NCBI RefSeq assembly: GCF_021864535.1
Contig: NZ_JAKJIC010000027.1
Coordinates: 1 to 44,048 of the forward strand
DNA: 44,048 nt
From: Oryzibacter oryziterrae
GTDB taxonomy: Bacteria; Pseudomonadota; Alphaproteobacteria; Rhizobiales; Pleomorphomonadaceae
Direction: 5' to 3'
Part shown: piece by piece, positions 1 to 8,488 of the stretch
How positions within the stretch are numbered: the stretch's first letter is position 1
Layout: every line of letters starts with the position of its first letter
The notes under the pieces: model-generated
The model's input: the letters and a program-made list of their open reading frames with translations, nothing else
What the model was told of the DNA's origin: nothing
The model's database searches: none
Position numbers and translations under genes: made by a program

Positions 1-175
1 ACCATCCACGCAGTCATTGCAAAAATGTCCGAAGGTCCTTGCCAGCGATAAGATTGACCCAAACCCTATCGACGCAGCATAGTCCATCACCACAACACCA
101 AAAATGCCATCTACATCTTTGTTTTGACTGCGTGGATGGTCCGCCTTCGCGGACCATGACATCTGGGTCAGTTGG
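1..175. repeat. REP-like paired hairpin element, copy 1 (left end cut by window)
   Basis: The window opens inside one arm (ACCATCCACGCAGTCA) and the matching inverted arm lies at about 126-163. That arm contains a hairpin of ATGGTCCGC with its complement and a 4-nt loop, followed outward by GACATC and ending near AGTTGG at 170-175. The same arms occur at 8489-8751, but the roughly 110-nt interior is different. Two inverted REP-like hairpins around a variable spacer is the layout of REPIN or MITE-like elements. No gene is seen inside. Confidence 0.7.
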
Positions 176-718
176 TGTCTGGCAAAGGCATGTGGCTCAT
201 TGTCGTGAGGTCTGCGTTTTCCGCTTTCGAAATTCTCATGCCCGGATGCCATGAGAAGTTGGGAACATCTTGCCTGAGCCGATGCGTCAGCATCCTGGGC
301 GAAATGGCTTCAGAGGGGTTTATAGGGCCCTCAGGCCCGCCGAAGCGCCTCCTGCACCGCCTGCGGCGCCCGATCGATGACCAGGAGATAGGCGCGCGTC
401 GGCCCCTCTGGCTGGCGTGCGCTTTCTCATACCGGCGCGCCCCTCTCGTCCGGGATGCGGCCTCCAAGCCACCCTCCATCTGGCGAGACATCGGCTCCGC
501 CCCATCGCTTCAAGCCCACATTTTGCAAGAAAGGTGGCCTCAAGGGGCCGCTCCACCGGCTCCGCCTTGCCCCTCGTGCGAATAGCGCACACTTGTGCGC
601 TCGCCTTGTCCCAAGGTGTGAGCTCTTCTGTTCGCGGCCACCGACCGGGTCAAGCCCTTTGCAGGCTTGCGATTTCCTGTGCCGGCGGCTGCGGCGCCTC
701 CGGATCGCAAACCGGCAT

Positions 719-730
719 TTGGTATACAAT
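719..730. promoter_or_regulatory. Candidate VanR (GntR) operator 1
   Basis: TTGGTATACAAT contains TGGTATACAA, which fits the FadR-subfamily GntR consensus TNGTNNACNA. A second GTATAC site lies 86 bp downstream. The vanR product is a FadR-type GntR protein, so these are its likely sites; this is inference from motif and context. Confidence 0.5.
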
Positions 731-805
731 GCCACCCCGAAACACCGCCTTCAGCCCCCACCTGCGGCCAATAGTCCGCCTCGAAGCCTTGCCGGCCCGG
801 CATTC

Positions 806-816
806 CTGTATACACT
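806..816. promoter_or_regulatory. Candidate VanR (GntR) operator 2
   Basis: CTGTATACACT has the palindromic core GTATAC at 808-813. It is about 33 bases upstream of the preferred vanA start, where a bound repressor would block transcription. It matches operator 1 in the core only. Confidence 0.45.
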
Positions 817-848
817 CACCCCCAGTCGCATTCTGGGAGGAAATGCCG

Positions 849-1916
849 ATGACCGCACACAGCTTTCCCTTGAACACCTGGTACGCCGCCGCCTGGACCC
901 ATGAGGTCGGCGCCAAGCTCACCCCGCGCAAGATCTGCGGCACGTCGATCGTGCTCTATCGCCAGCAGGGTGGCACCGTCGCCGCGCTGGAGGATGCCTG
1001 CTGGCATCGCCTCTTGCCGCTGTCGCTCGGCTTTCTGCGCGGCGACGAGGTGGTCTGCGGCTATCACGGCCTCGTCTTCAATCCGGAAGGGCGCTGCACC
1101 TTCATGCCGGCGCAGAAGACCATCAACCCTTCGGCCTGCGTCCGCGCCTATCCGGTGGTCGAAAGGCATCGTCTCATCTGGATCTGGCCGGGCGATCCGG
1201 CGCTGGCCGATCCCGCGACGATCCCCGACTTCCACCACAATGACGGCACCGACTGGGTCGGCACCGGCGGCACGCGCTATGGCCTCAAGTGCAACTATCG
1301 CCTCGTCGTCGACAATCTGATGGATCTCACCCACGAGTCCTATGTGCATGCCGGCTCCATCGGCGACGACAACATCACCGCCGCCCCCTTCGACGTCACC
1401 CATACCGACCGCACCGTCACGCTCACCCGCTGGATGATCGGCATCGAGCCGCCGCCCTTCTGGAAGAAGCTGCTCGGCAAGCCCGGCGTTCATGTGGACC
1501 GCTGGCAGATCGTCACCTTGCAGGCGCCATCCACCATCGTCGGCGATGTGGGCGTGGCCGTCACCGGCACCGGCGCGCCGGACGGCGACCGCAGCCAGGG
1601 CGTCAACGGCGCCTTTCTCGCCGCGATCACGCCGGAGACCGAGACGTCCTGCCATTATTTCTGGAACTTCGTGCGCAACTTCGACAAGGAAAACGAGGAG
1701 CTGTCGCAGGCGCTCAACAAGGGCCATGTCAACGACGGCAAGGGCGTCTACGACCAGGACTTCTTCGTCCTCGAAGCGCAGCAGCGGGCCATCGACGAGC
1801 ATCCGCGCATGCCCTTCTACAATCTCAACATCGACGCCGGCGTGCTCTGGGCGCACCGCATGATCGACCAGATGATCGCCCGCGAAGCCACGACCACGTC
1901 CGCCGCTGCCGAGTAA
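849..1916 (+). CDS. vanA: Vanillate O-demethylase, oxygenase subunit
   Basis: This Rieske non-haem iron oxygenase demethylates vanillate to protocatechuate and formaldehyde, using electrons from VanB. The 355-residue product has a Rieske [2Fe-2S] site (C51-x-H53 and C70-x2-H73) and a mononuclear iron site D159-x2-H162-x4-H167. The size is typical of VanA. The start at 849 is preferred to an in-frame ATG at 843 because GGGAGG at 835-840 is then 8 nt away. It is followed after 6 nt by vanB and then by vanR, as expected of a vanABR unit. Related Rieske demethylases accept other methoxybenzoates (syringate, for example), so the exact substrate is inferred from vanB/vanR and the ferulate genes nearby. 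Confidence 0.9.
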   Translation: MTAHSFPLNTWYAAAWTHEVGAKLTPRKICGTSIVLYRQQGGTVAALEDACWHRLLPLSLGFLRGDEVVCGYHGLVFNPEGRCTFMPAQKTINPSACVRAYPVVERHRLIWIWPGDPALADPATIPDFHHNDGTDWVGTGGTRYGLKCNYRLVVDNLMDLTHESYVHAGSIGDDNITAAPFDVTHTDRTVTLTRWMIGIEPPPFWKKLLGKPGVHVDRWQIVTLQAPSTIVGDVGVAVTGTGAPDGDRSQGVNGAFLAAITPETETSCHYFWNFVRNFDKENEELSQALNKGHVNDGKGVYDQDFFVLEAQQRAIDEHPRMPFYNLNIDAGVLWAHRMIDQMIAREATTTSAAAE

Positions 1917-1922
1917 GCCCCC

Positions 1923-2900
1923 ATGCAAAGCCATCTCGACTGGCGCGACGCGCGCCTTCTCTCCACCGTCGACCTCAGCGCCGACGTGCGGCTGTTCGCC
2001 ATCGAACCATCCGCCGATTTCCGCCCGCCGACGCCGGGCAGCCACATCCAGGTGCTGGTCAGCATCGGCGACCGGCAGGAAAGCCGCTGCTACTCCACCG
2101 TCGGCCCCTCAAGTGACGGCGTCTATCGCATCGCGGTGAAGCGGCTCGCCACCTCGCGCGGCGGCTCGGCCTTCATGTGGACGCTCGAAGCGGGCTCCAC
2201 CTTGCGCATCGCCCTGCCGCGCAATCATTTCGAGCTCAAGCGCAACCGGCCGGCCTATCTCCTGCTCGCCGGCGGCATCGGCATCACGCCCATCCATTCC
2301 ATGGCTCTGGCGCTGGCCGGGGCGGGCGCCGATTTCCGCATGCTCTACGCCGCCCGCTCCGCCGCCGATCACGTGCTGGCCGACGAGACGCGGGCCGTGA
2401 TCGGCGACCGCCTCGCCACCTTCGCCGACGACCACGGCGAGCGCGTCGACCTCGACGCGGAGATCGCCGCCCTGCCGCAGGGGGGCGAGTTCTACGTCTG
2501 CGGCCCCATCGGCCTGATGGACGCCGCCCGCCAGGCCTGGGCCCGCGCCGGTCGGCCGGCGACCCAGGTCAGGATGGAGACCTTCGGCAACTCCGGCCGC
2601 CTGGTCACCGCGCCCTTCGAGGTGGCGATCCCCCGGCTCGACCGGGCGATCACCGTCGACGCCACCGAGACGCTGCTCGAAGCGCTGGAACGGTCGGGCG
2701 TGGCCATGATATCCGATTGCCGCAAGGGCGAGTGCGGCCTGTGCGCCCTGCCGATCCTTGACGCTGACGGCGAGGTCGATCACCGTGACGTCTTCTTCTC
2801 CGACGAGGAAAAGGCGGAAGGGGCGCGCCTGTGCACCTGCGTGTCGCGCTTCTCCGGCAGCCGCCTCGTTCTCGACACGCCTGACCGGATCGCCCCATGA
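1923..2900 (+). CDS. vanB: Vanillate O-demethylase, ferredoxin-reductase subunit
   Basis: VanB passes electrons from NAD(P)H through flavin and a [2Fe-2S] cluster to VanA. The 325-residue protein has the phthalate dioxygenase reductase order: a flavin domain with RCYS at 55-58, an NAD-binding domain with GGIGITP at about 117-123, and a C-terminal plant-type ferredoxin domain with cysteines 266, 271, 274 and 304 (C-x4-C-x2-C-x29-C). All expected cofactor motifs are present. It lies 6 nt after vanA, and its stop overlaps the vanR start as ATGA, which suggests translational coupling. Confidence 0.92.
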   Translation: MQSHLDWRDARLLSTVDLSADVRLFAIEPSADFRPPTPGSHIQVLVSIGDRQESRCYSTVGPSSDGVYRIAVKRLATSRGGSAFMWTLEAGSTLRIALPRNHFELKRNRPAYLLLAGGIGITPIHSMALALAGAGADFRMLYAARSAADHVLADETRAVIGDRLATFADDHGERVDLDAEIAALPQGGEFYVCGPIGLMDAARQAWARAGRPATQVRMETFGNSGRLVTAPFEVAIPRLDRAITVDATETLLEALERSGVAMISDCRKGECGLCALPILDADGEVDHRDVFFSDEEKAEGARLCTCVSRFSGSRLVLDTPDRIAP

Positions 2901-3640
2901 GTTCCCCTGCCGCCGCCCGTGGCGAGAAAGCCGCCTCGCAGACCCTGAAGGCCGTTCTGAAACTGCGCGACCTCATCGTCTCGGGCGAGCTGGCCCCGGG
3001 CGAGCGGGTGCCGGAGCTGCAGATGGTCGAGCGGTTGGACGTGTCGCGCACGCCGGTGCGCGCCGCCCTGATGCGGCTCGAACAGGAAAATCTCGTCGAG
3101 GCGCTGCCCGGCGGCGGCTATGCGGTGCGCCGCCTGTCCGAGCCGGATATCCTCGTCTCCATCGAGATGCGCGGCACGCTTGAAGGTCTCGCCGGGCGCC
3201 TCGCCGCCGAACGCGGCGTCAGCGCTGCCCATCTGGCGGAAGCCGGCGAGATCCTCGACGGCATCGACCGGATCGTCCGCCCCCTCGATCTCGACATCGA
3301 TCTTGCGCTCTACGTCGACCTCAACGCCGGCTTCCACGCGCTGATCGCCGAGATGGCCGGCAGCCCGGCACTGACGCTGGAGATCGAGCGTGTCGCCGCC
3401 ATGCCCTTCGCCTCGCCGAGCGCGCTGGTGCCGCTCGAAGCCGGCTCGCCGGCCACCCATCACGTCCTGACCATCGCCCAGGAACAGCACCGCACCGCGC
3501 TCGAAGCCATTGCCGCCCGCGAGGGCAGCCGCGCCGAAGCCATCCTCCGCGAACACGCCCGCAACGCCCAGCGCAACCTCCGCCGCGCCCTCGCCAGCGG
3601 CCGCCAGCTCATGGAGCTGGCCGGCGGACGGGGGCGGTGA
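2897..3640 (+). CDS. vanR: GntR-family (FadR/FCD) regulator, probable VanR
   Basis: The 247-residue protein has an N-terminal winged helix (the stretch with VSRTPVRAALMRLEQENLVE is typical of GntR) and an all-helical FCD effector domain. In other bacteria VanR represses vanAB and is released by vanillate. It overlaps vanB by four bases (ATGA) and so is made with the enzyme it probably controls. The two GTATAC dyads upstream of vanA are its likely targets. The assignment to VanR rests on gene order plus family; the effector cannot be read from the sequence. Confidence 0.8.
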   Translation: MSSPAAARGEKAASQTLKAVLKLRDLIVSGELAPGERVPELQMVERLDVSRTPVRAALMRLEQENLVEALPGGGYAVRRLSEPDILVSIEMRGTLEGLAGRLAAERGVSAAHLAEAGEILDGIDRIVRPLDLDIDLALYVDLNAGFHALIAEMAGSPALTLEIERVAAMPFASPSALVPLEAGSPATHHVLTIAQEQHRTALEAIAAREGSRAEAILREHARNAQRNLRRALASGRQLMELAGGRGR

Positions 3641-3646
3641 GGGGCC

Positions 3647-5317
3647 TCACGCTGAGCGCAGGGACCGCACGAAGTCGTTTACGCTCTGTTGCAGGTGGTT
3701 CGAATTGTCCTGCAGCGAGGTGGAGAGCGACATCAGCTGCGTCGCCGCCGCGCCGGTCACTTCGGCGGCCGAGCCGACGCCGACGATGTTCGAGGTGACG
3801 TCGGTGGTGCCTGTGGCGGCGCGCTGGGTATTCTGGGCGATCTCGCCCGTCGCCGCGCCCTGCTGTTCCACGGCGCCGGCGATGGAGTTGGTCACCTCGC
3901 GGATCGTGTTGATCGTGTTGACGATGCGCGAGATGCTGTCCACGGTCACCGTGGTGGCGTGTTGCATGTCGCCGATCTTGGCGCCGATCTCGTCGGTGGC
4001 GCGGGCGGTCTGGGCGGCCAGCTGCTTGACCTCGCTGGCGACCACCGCAAAGCCCCGGCCGGCCTCACCGGCGCGCGCCGCTTCAATGGTGGCGTTGAGG
4101 GCCAGCAGGTTGGTCTGTTCGGCGATGGCGCGGATCAGCACCACCACCTGGCCGATGGACTGTGCCGACGACGACAGCGCCTGGATGTTCTGCGTCGAAC
4201 GGGCCGCTTCCTCGGCGGCCTCCTGGGCGATGCCGGCCGAATGGCTCACCTGCGTGTTGATTTCCCGGACGCTGGCGGACAGCTCCTCGGCGCCTGCCGC
4301 CACGGTCTGCACATTGGTGGCCGCCTCTTCCGCCGCACCGGAGACCGCCTGCGCCTGGCGCGAGGTCTCCTCGGCGGTCGCCGACAGATGCCGGGCCGCC
4401 GTCGCCACTTCGCTGGACGAGGCCACGAACTGCCGGCCCAGGGCCTGCATGTCCTCGGCAAAGCGGTCGGCGATGGCGTTGCGGCTGCGCAGCCGTTCGG
4501 CTTCCAGCGCCTCGGCCTCGGCCTGGCGCATCCGTGCCGCCTCGGCGTCGGCCAGTTCGGCCCGGAAGCGTTCGAGCACGCGGGCCATGGCGCCGAGTTC
4601 GTCCTTGCGCTCGACGTCCGGGATGGCCGACTGCAGGTCGCCCCCCGACATGGTCTCCATGCGCCGGCTCACCCGGTCCACCGGGCGCGTCACCGAGCCG
4701 ACCACGAGATAGGCAACGCCTGTCGCGGCCAGCAGGGCGAGCAGCCCGACGCCGAGCATGGCCGTCTGGACTTGCGCGGCCAGGCTCTGCAAGGCCTCGC
4801 CGGCCGCATCCGCCTCGCGCTTCTGAACGTCAGCAAGGCTGGCGCTGGCCTCGCCGATTTGGTCCACCAGGCCGTCGATCTCCTCGTCGATGGCGCGAAG
4901 CGCCGGCGTCAGCTCCTGCGAGGCCTGCAACTGCGGCAGCAGCTTGTCCCGATAGGCCCGCTTCAGTTGCTCGAAGGTGGCGACGATGGTTTCCACGGTC
5001 GCCTTTTCCTCGCCGGACACGGCCGAGGCGCGCACTGCCACGATGTCCTTTTCGGCGGCACTGACCGCGTCGGCCCATTCGGTTGCGGAGGCGGCGAGAT
5101 TGCGATTGATCTCCGCCGATCCGACGATGTTGCCGAGCTCGGCGCCGACGGTCACCAGATCCTTTGCCACCTCGAGATTGTCATGCGCCGCGTCGGCAGC
5201 CTCAGACAGCGCCTCGATCTGCTCCGTGGCGAAATAGCCTTGGCCGATGACGATGGCGAGCCCCAGGAGGGGCACTGCAACACTTGCGGCAAGTCTGCGG
5301 GCTACGGTCCAAATCAT
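3647..5317 (-). CDS. Methyl-accepting chemotaxis protein
   Basis: This is a transmembrane chemoreceptor signalling to CheA/CheW. The 556-residue product has TM1 at about residues 7-27, a helical periplasmic domain, TM2 near residues 190-212, a HAMP domain ([10 protein letters not shown] onward) and a coiled-coil signalling domain. The conserved hairpin tip [19 protein letters not shown] is intact. I see no C-terminal CheR-binding pentapeptide. The ATG at 5315-5317 is preferred to one 17 codons upstream because the protein then begins just before TM1 with a GGGAG sequence upstream. It converges on vanR with a 6-nt gap. The ligand is unknown; the neighbours suggest aromatic acids, which is inference only. 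Confidence 0.9.
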   Translation of the reverse strand: MIWTVARRLAASVAVPLLGLAIVIGQGYFATEQIEALSEAADAAHDNLEVAKDLVTVGAELGNIVGSAEINRNLAASATEWADAVSAAEKDIVAVRASAVSGEEKATVETIVATFEQLKRAYRDKLLPQLQASQELTPALRAIDEEIDGLVDQIGEASASLADVQKREADAAGEALQSLAAQVQTAMLGVGLLALLAATGVAYLVVGSVTRPVDRVSRRMETMSGGDLQSAIPDVERKDELGAMARVLERFRAELADAEAARMRQAEAEALEAERLRSRNAIADRFAEDMQALGRQFVASSSEVATAARHLSATAEETSRQAQAVSGAAEEAATNVQTVAAGAEELSASVREINTQVSHSAGIAQEAAEEAARSTQNIQALSSSAQSIGQVVVLIRAIAEQTNLLALNATIEAARAGEAGRGFAVVASEVKQLAAQTARATDEIGAKIGDMQHATTVTVDSISRIVNTINTIREVTNSIAGAVEQQGAATGEIAQNTQRAATGTTDVTSNIVGVGSAAEVTGAAATQLMSLSTSLQDNSNHLQQSVNDFVRSLRSA

Positions 5318-5477
5318 GAGGGGCTCCCAACGCTGCGCCGATGCGGTTGCGGGGTGGACAAGACTCACTGCCCTTCCACCGCAGGATGATCCCGGCCGCG
5401 AACTGCAAAGTGTTGCGCTGACCGATTTGCTTCAGGACCCAATGACGGTTCAAAGCGCCGAAGAGCGGTATCCCGTT

Positions 5478-5506
5478 ACGCACAAATCACTTGAATATAT
5501 GTGCGT
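5478..5506. promoter_or_regulatory. Inverted repeat upstream of the chemoreceptor gene
   Basis: ACGCACA at 5478-5484 is repeated inverted as TGTGCGT at 5500-5506, with half-site centres 22 bp apart (two helical turns). It lies about 160-190 bases upstream of the chemoreceptor start. A dimeric regulator could bind here; none can be named. Confidence 0.3.
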
Positions 5507-5527
5507 TAAAATTCTGTAAAATCTGGC

Positions 5528-5545
5528 CGAACTTGAACAAGTTCG
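5528..5545. promoter_or_regulatory. Perfect 8-bp-arm dyad in the AT-rich region
   Basis: CGAACTTGAACAAGTTCG has 8-bp arms around AA. It is compact, like an operator rather than a terminator, and no T-run follows. The regulator is unknown. Confidence 0.3.
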
Positions 5546-5776
5546 ATAAAATCGGATAGAAGAAAGGATTATTATTATTGCATATGTGCAGTATGCCCTG
5601 TTCAGTTCGAAATATTTTTACGCCTTGTAGGTATATTCAAGATATAAGATTTGTGTGTCTGTACATGCATTTCGCAGGCACCATAAACTATATCATCACG
5701 CTCAAGAATTCAGATGCGGCGATTTGCGCAGCATGTTTGCCGTGACAGTACAGCCCGAGACATCGCGGAAGCAGCC

Positions 5777-6256
5777 TCAGAATTCCCCGCGCGCGATGCG
5801 CCGCAGCGGCGCGAACAGCCCGTCGTAGACGCCGTCTCCCAGCGCGGCGGCGATGCGGTCCTCGTTGCGCGCAGCGATGGAGCGCAGGCGCTCCACCAGT
5901 GCCACACCGGTGTCGGTCAGATGCAGGCACTGGCTGCGGCGGTCGGTGGCCGACGGGCGCCGGAGCATCAGGCCGCGCCGTTCCAGTTCGCTGACCATGG
6001 CCACGAAGTTGGTCTTCTTGATGTCGAGCGCGGCGGCCACGCGGCCTTGCGCCACGCCGGGATTGCGGCTGACGATCATCAGCGTCGAATATTGCGCCGG
6101 CTTGATGTCCTCGGCGGCAAAGTCGGCAAAGAAGCGGCGGAAGATCATCAGCTGGGCGCGCCGCAGCACATAGCCGATCTCCTGCCCGAGCGGCCCGATG
6201 TCGATATCATCGCCGGTCGCCCCGTGGATCTCCGTCTCCTCGTCCCCCGCTTCCAT
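5777..6256 (-). CDS. MarR-family regulator, candidate hydroxycinnamate sensor
   Basis: The 159-residue product is a MarR-type winged-helix protein: a helix resembling the family's N-terminal segment (LGQEIGYVLRRAQLMIFRRF), a recognition region (VAAALDIKKTNFVAMVSELE) and the wing (RRPSATDRRSQCLHLTDTG). The upstream-extended frame is arginine/glycine-rich and unlikely to be translated; the ATG at 6254-6256 has GGAGAGG upstream. MarR proteins such as HcaR, CouR and FerC/FerR repress hydroxycinnamate genes and respond to the CoA thioesters. Its position beside fcs and the crotonase gene supports that role. Its target could be the dyad at 7512-7525. Confidence 0.8.
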   Translation of the reverse strand: MEAGDEETEIHGATGDDIDIGPLGQEIGYVLRRAQLMIFRRFFADFAAEDIKPAQYSTLMIVSRNPGVAQGRVAAALDIKKTNFVAMVSELERRGLMLRRPSATDRRSQCLHLTDTGVALVERLRSIAARNEDRIAAALGDGVYDGLFAPLRRIARGEF

Positions 6257-6503
6257 CCGCCCCTCTCCGCGTCCATCCCCTCTTGTCCCGAAATTCCCGC
6301 GCCTCGGCAAGGGGGACGATGACGGGAAGGTCCGGGGAGACCGGCGACCGATGCGCCCCGTCCATCCTACCGCCCCCAAGATCTGACCGGAACCGCCAGC
6401 GCCTCCCCCCGTCCCTTTATCGCCCCGGTGCACCGGCGGGCCTTGAAGGTCAGGGGGCGCGTCCCCATCCTTGGCACGGGCACAAGGACCCAAGGAGGCT
6501 CAC

Positions 6504-7142
6504 ATGCCGCAGGACGGCTCGAAATTCTGGAACTGGATGGCCCGCCGCTATGCCGCCAACCCCATCAGCGACACCGCCGGTTATCAGCGCACGCTCGATC
6601 TGATCGCCGGCCATCTCGGCCCGGAGAGCCGGGTCTATGAGTTCGGCTGCGGCCCCGGCACCACGGCGCTCCGCCTGGCGCCCGACACGGCAAGCTATTT
6701 CGCCGTCGACTATGCCGAGCGCATGATCACCATTGCCGAGGAGCGGGCCGCCGCCGCGCCGCCCTGTCCGAGCCTGCGCTTTGCCGTCGGGCATGCGCAA
6801 GCGAGCGGACTGGCGCCGGCGTCGGTGGATGTCGCCATCGGCTTCAACATCCTGCACCTGCTGCCCGACCGGCCCGCGCTCCATGCGGAAATGCTGCGCA
6901 TCCTGAAGCCGGGCGGCCTTCTCATCACCAAGACGCCCTGCCTGGCCGAGGCAACCCCGCTTCTCCGCCTGGTGCTGCCGGTCATGCGCACGCTCGGCTT
7001 CGCCCCGCCGGCCGCCTTCTTCACGGCAGCGGAGCTTGCCGCCGAACAGCGCGCCGCCGGCTTCGAGATCGTCCAGGAGCTCCGCCACGGCAGCAAGACG
7101 CCCGACCGCCGCATCGTCCTGGTCGCCCGCAAGTCGGCGTGA
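6504..7142 (+). CDS. Class I SAM-dependent methyltransferase
   Basis: The 212-residue product has the Rossmann methyltransferase fold: motif I (VYEFGCGPGTTALRLA, near residue 45), an acidic residue after strand 2 (FAVDYAERM), a post-II region (VDVAIGFNILHLL) and motif III (LKPGGLLITKT). The ATG at 6504 follows AAGGAGG with ideal spacing and is preferred to an upstream in-frame start. It is divergent from marR. The acceptor substrate cannot be predicted. A link to methoxy-aromatic metabolism is possible from context only. Confidence 0.8.
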   Translation: MPQDGSKFWNWMARRYAANPISDTAGYQRTLDLIAGHLGPESRVYEFGCGPGTTALRLAPDTASYFAVDYAERMITIAEERAAAAPPCPSLRFAVGHAQASGLAPASVDVAIGFNILHLLPDRPALHAEMLRILKPGGLLITKTPCLAEATPLLRLVLPVMRTLGFAPPAAFFTAAELAAEQRAAGFEIVQELRHGSKTPDRRIVLVARKSA

Positions 7143-7178
7143 GGAGAGGCCGCACAGGCGCGCGAGACAGGGGCCGGG

Positions 7179-7400
7179 TCACCCGCGTTCGGGAAACAGC
7201 CCCGGCATCCAGCTCGCCGCACAGGCCGAGGGGATAGCCAAATGCAGGGGGCTCTTGGGCGTTTGCGACGTCAGCACCCCCTGGCGCAGCAGCTCGGACG
7301 TCACACGTCTTGCCTGCCGATCGCCCAGCCCGAGCAGGCCGGCGACCTCGCTGCGCGGCAACGTCCGCTCCCATGTCCGGTTCTCTTGTAGGTGAAACAT
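7179..7400 (-). pseudogene. C-terminal remnant of a Fic-family protein
   Basis: The 73-residue frame reads as the C-terminal winged helix of a Fic/DUF4172-type protein: LLGLGDRQARRVTSELLRQG, then a segment ending GLFPERG, matching how I recall such proteins ending. The Fic catalytic motif HxFx(D/E)GNGR is absent here and in the next several hundred bases upstream on this strand. The gene is therefore a 3' remnant between the methyltransferase gene and the crotonase promoter. Recognition is by memory of family endings and is not proven. Confidence 0.55.
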
Positions 7401-7502
7401 AGCTATTTCAAAAGGATAGGTCCACCTGTTTCAAGTGCACGTCCGGCTGGATGTCCGCTTGCCCGTCCGGTTCCTGTCGCTCTTCCCGCTTACGTATTTT
7501 CC

Positions 7503-7531
7503 TTGACATGATAATAGTTATATTACATAAC
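7503..7531 (+). promoter_or_regulatory. Promoter of the phenylpropanoid operon with an internal dyad
   Basis: TTGACA (7503-7508) is followed after 17 bases by CATAAC (7526-7531). The spacer contains TAATAGTTATATTA (7512-7525), a dyad with 5-bp arms, of the AT-rich type bound by MarR proteins. A repressor here would block RNA polymerase. A leader of about 140 bases follows before the crotonase start. Confidence 0.5.
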
Positions 7532-7672
7532 CATTTTCATCGACGGTGGGAGGAGAGACGCTGTCGATACCGGAGGACGCGGAGGGGCCGTCGCCGCACG
7601 GCTCGCCCGGATGCCTTTCCCTTGTCAGCCTTTCCGGACGGCACCCACCCCGTCCCATAGCGAGGATGTGTC

Positions 7673-8464
7673 ATGCCCTCAGCCGCATTGCCGGAGACGC
7701 TTGAGGTCACGCGCGACGAGGCCGTCGCGATCCTGAAGCTCAACCGCCCCGAAAAGCGCAACGCGCTTGATGACGACACCATCGAGGGCATCCGCGCCTT
7801 CTTTGCCGGGCTCGGCCCGGACGTGCGCGCGGTGGTGGTCCACGGTGCCGGGGCCCATTTCTGCGCCGGTCTCGACCTCGGCGAGATCTCCGGCGCCCCG
7901 GACATCCTGCGCTCGATCCGCCATTCGCGCATGTGGCACAAGGCCTTCGACGAGATCCAGTATGCGCCGGTGCCGGTGTTTGCCGCCCTGCATGGCGCCG
8001 TGGTCGGCGGCGGGCTGGAGCTGGCGGCCGCCACCCATGTGCGCATCGCCGAAAGCTCGGCCTATTATGCGCTGCCCGAGGGCCAGCGTGGCATCTTCGT
8101 CGGCGGCGGCGGCTCGGTTCGCGTGCCGCGTCTCGTCGGCGTGCCGCTGATGCAGGACATGATGCTGACCGGCCGCACCATTTCCGCCCGCGACGGGCTG
8201 ATGTTCGGCTTCAGCCAATATGTGGTGGACGACGGCGCCGCCCTGCCCAAGGCGATGGAGCTCGCCCACAAGGCCGCCGGCAATGCGCCGGCCACCAATT
8301 TCGCCGTACTGCACGCCCTGCCGCGCATCGCCGAAATGGGCCCGGAGGAGGGCCTGTTCACCGAATCGCTGATGGCCGCCATTGCCGACACCCACCCCGA
8401 CGCCCAGGAACGGCTCCGCGCCTTCCTCGAAAAGCGCGCCGCCAAGGTGACGCATCGCGAGTAG
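7673..8464 (+). CDS. Enoyl-CoA hydratase/crotonase family, probable hydroxycinnamoyl-CoA hydratase
   Basis: The 263-residue crotonase has the two oxyanion-hole segments (GAHFCAGLDLGEIS near residue 62; HGAVVGGGLELAA near 107) and a glutamate in ALPEGQRGIF. The probable reaction is hydration of feruloyl-CoA or p-coumaroyl-CoA to the 3-hydroxyacyl-CoA. It differs from the usual start of feruloyl-CoA hydratase-lyases that release vanillin. The dehydrogenase and amidohydrolase downstream, and the lack of a vanillin dehydrogenase gene here, fit hydration without cleavage. The ATG follows GAGGA. Gene order suggests it leads an operon with fcs, although a repeat element now separates them. Confidence 0.8.
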   Translation: MPSAALPETLEVTRDEAVAILKLNRPEKRNALDDDTIEGIRAFFAGLGPDVRAVVVHGAGAHFCAGLDLGEISGAPDILRSIRHSRMWHKAFDEIQYAPVPVFAALHGAVVGGGLELAAATHVRIAESSAYYALPEGQRGIFVGGGGSVRVPRLVGVPLMQDMMLTGRTISARDGLMFGFSQYVVDDGAALPKAMELAHKAAGNAPATNFAVLHALPRIAEMGPEEGLFTESLMAAIADTHPDAQERLRAFLEKRAAKVTHRE

Positions 8465-8488
8465 GGGGGAAGCCCAGACGCGGTCGGA

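Larger units (their letters stand above)
176..848. other. Gene-poor region upstream of vanA
   Basis: No convincing gene is seen in about 670 bases. Open frames here look like GC-driven shadows and match no family I recognise. The stretch holds an imperfect dyad GCGCACACTTGTGCGC at 585-600 and two GTATAC palindromes near vanA (separate entries). The long frame that runs into vanA from 417 has no ribosome binding site of its own. Confidence 0.5.
5318..5776. other. AT-rich intergenic region between the chemoreceptor and marR
   Basis: No gene is seen. From about 5480 to 5720 the sequence is strikingly AT-rich for this window. It contains two dyads, entered separately. The region is the 5' flank of the chemoreceptor gene and the 3' flank of marR. 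A foreign origin or a promoter region bent by A/T tracts are both possible. Confidence 0.5.

Noticed and set aside
172-585. 137-codon plus-strand frame upstream of vanA
   Set aside because: It begins inside the REP-like element and has no family resemblance or ribosome binding site.
816-2045. 409-codon minus-strand frame over vanA
   Set aside because: Shadow of vanA, whose iron-site motifs are intact.
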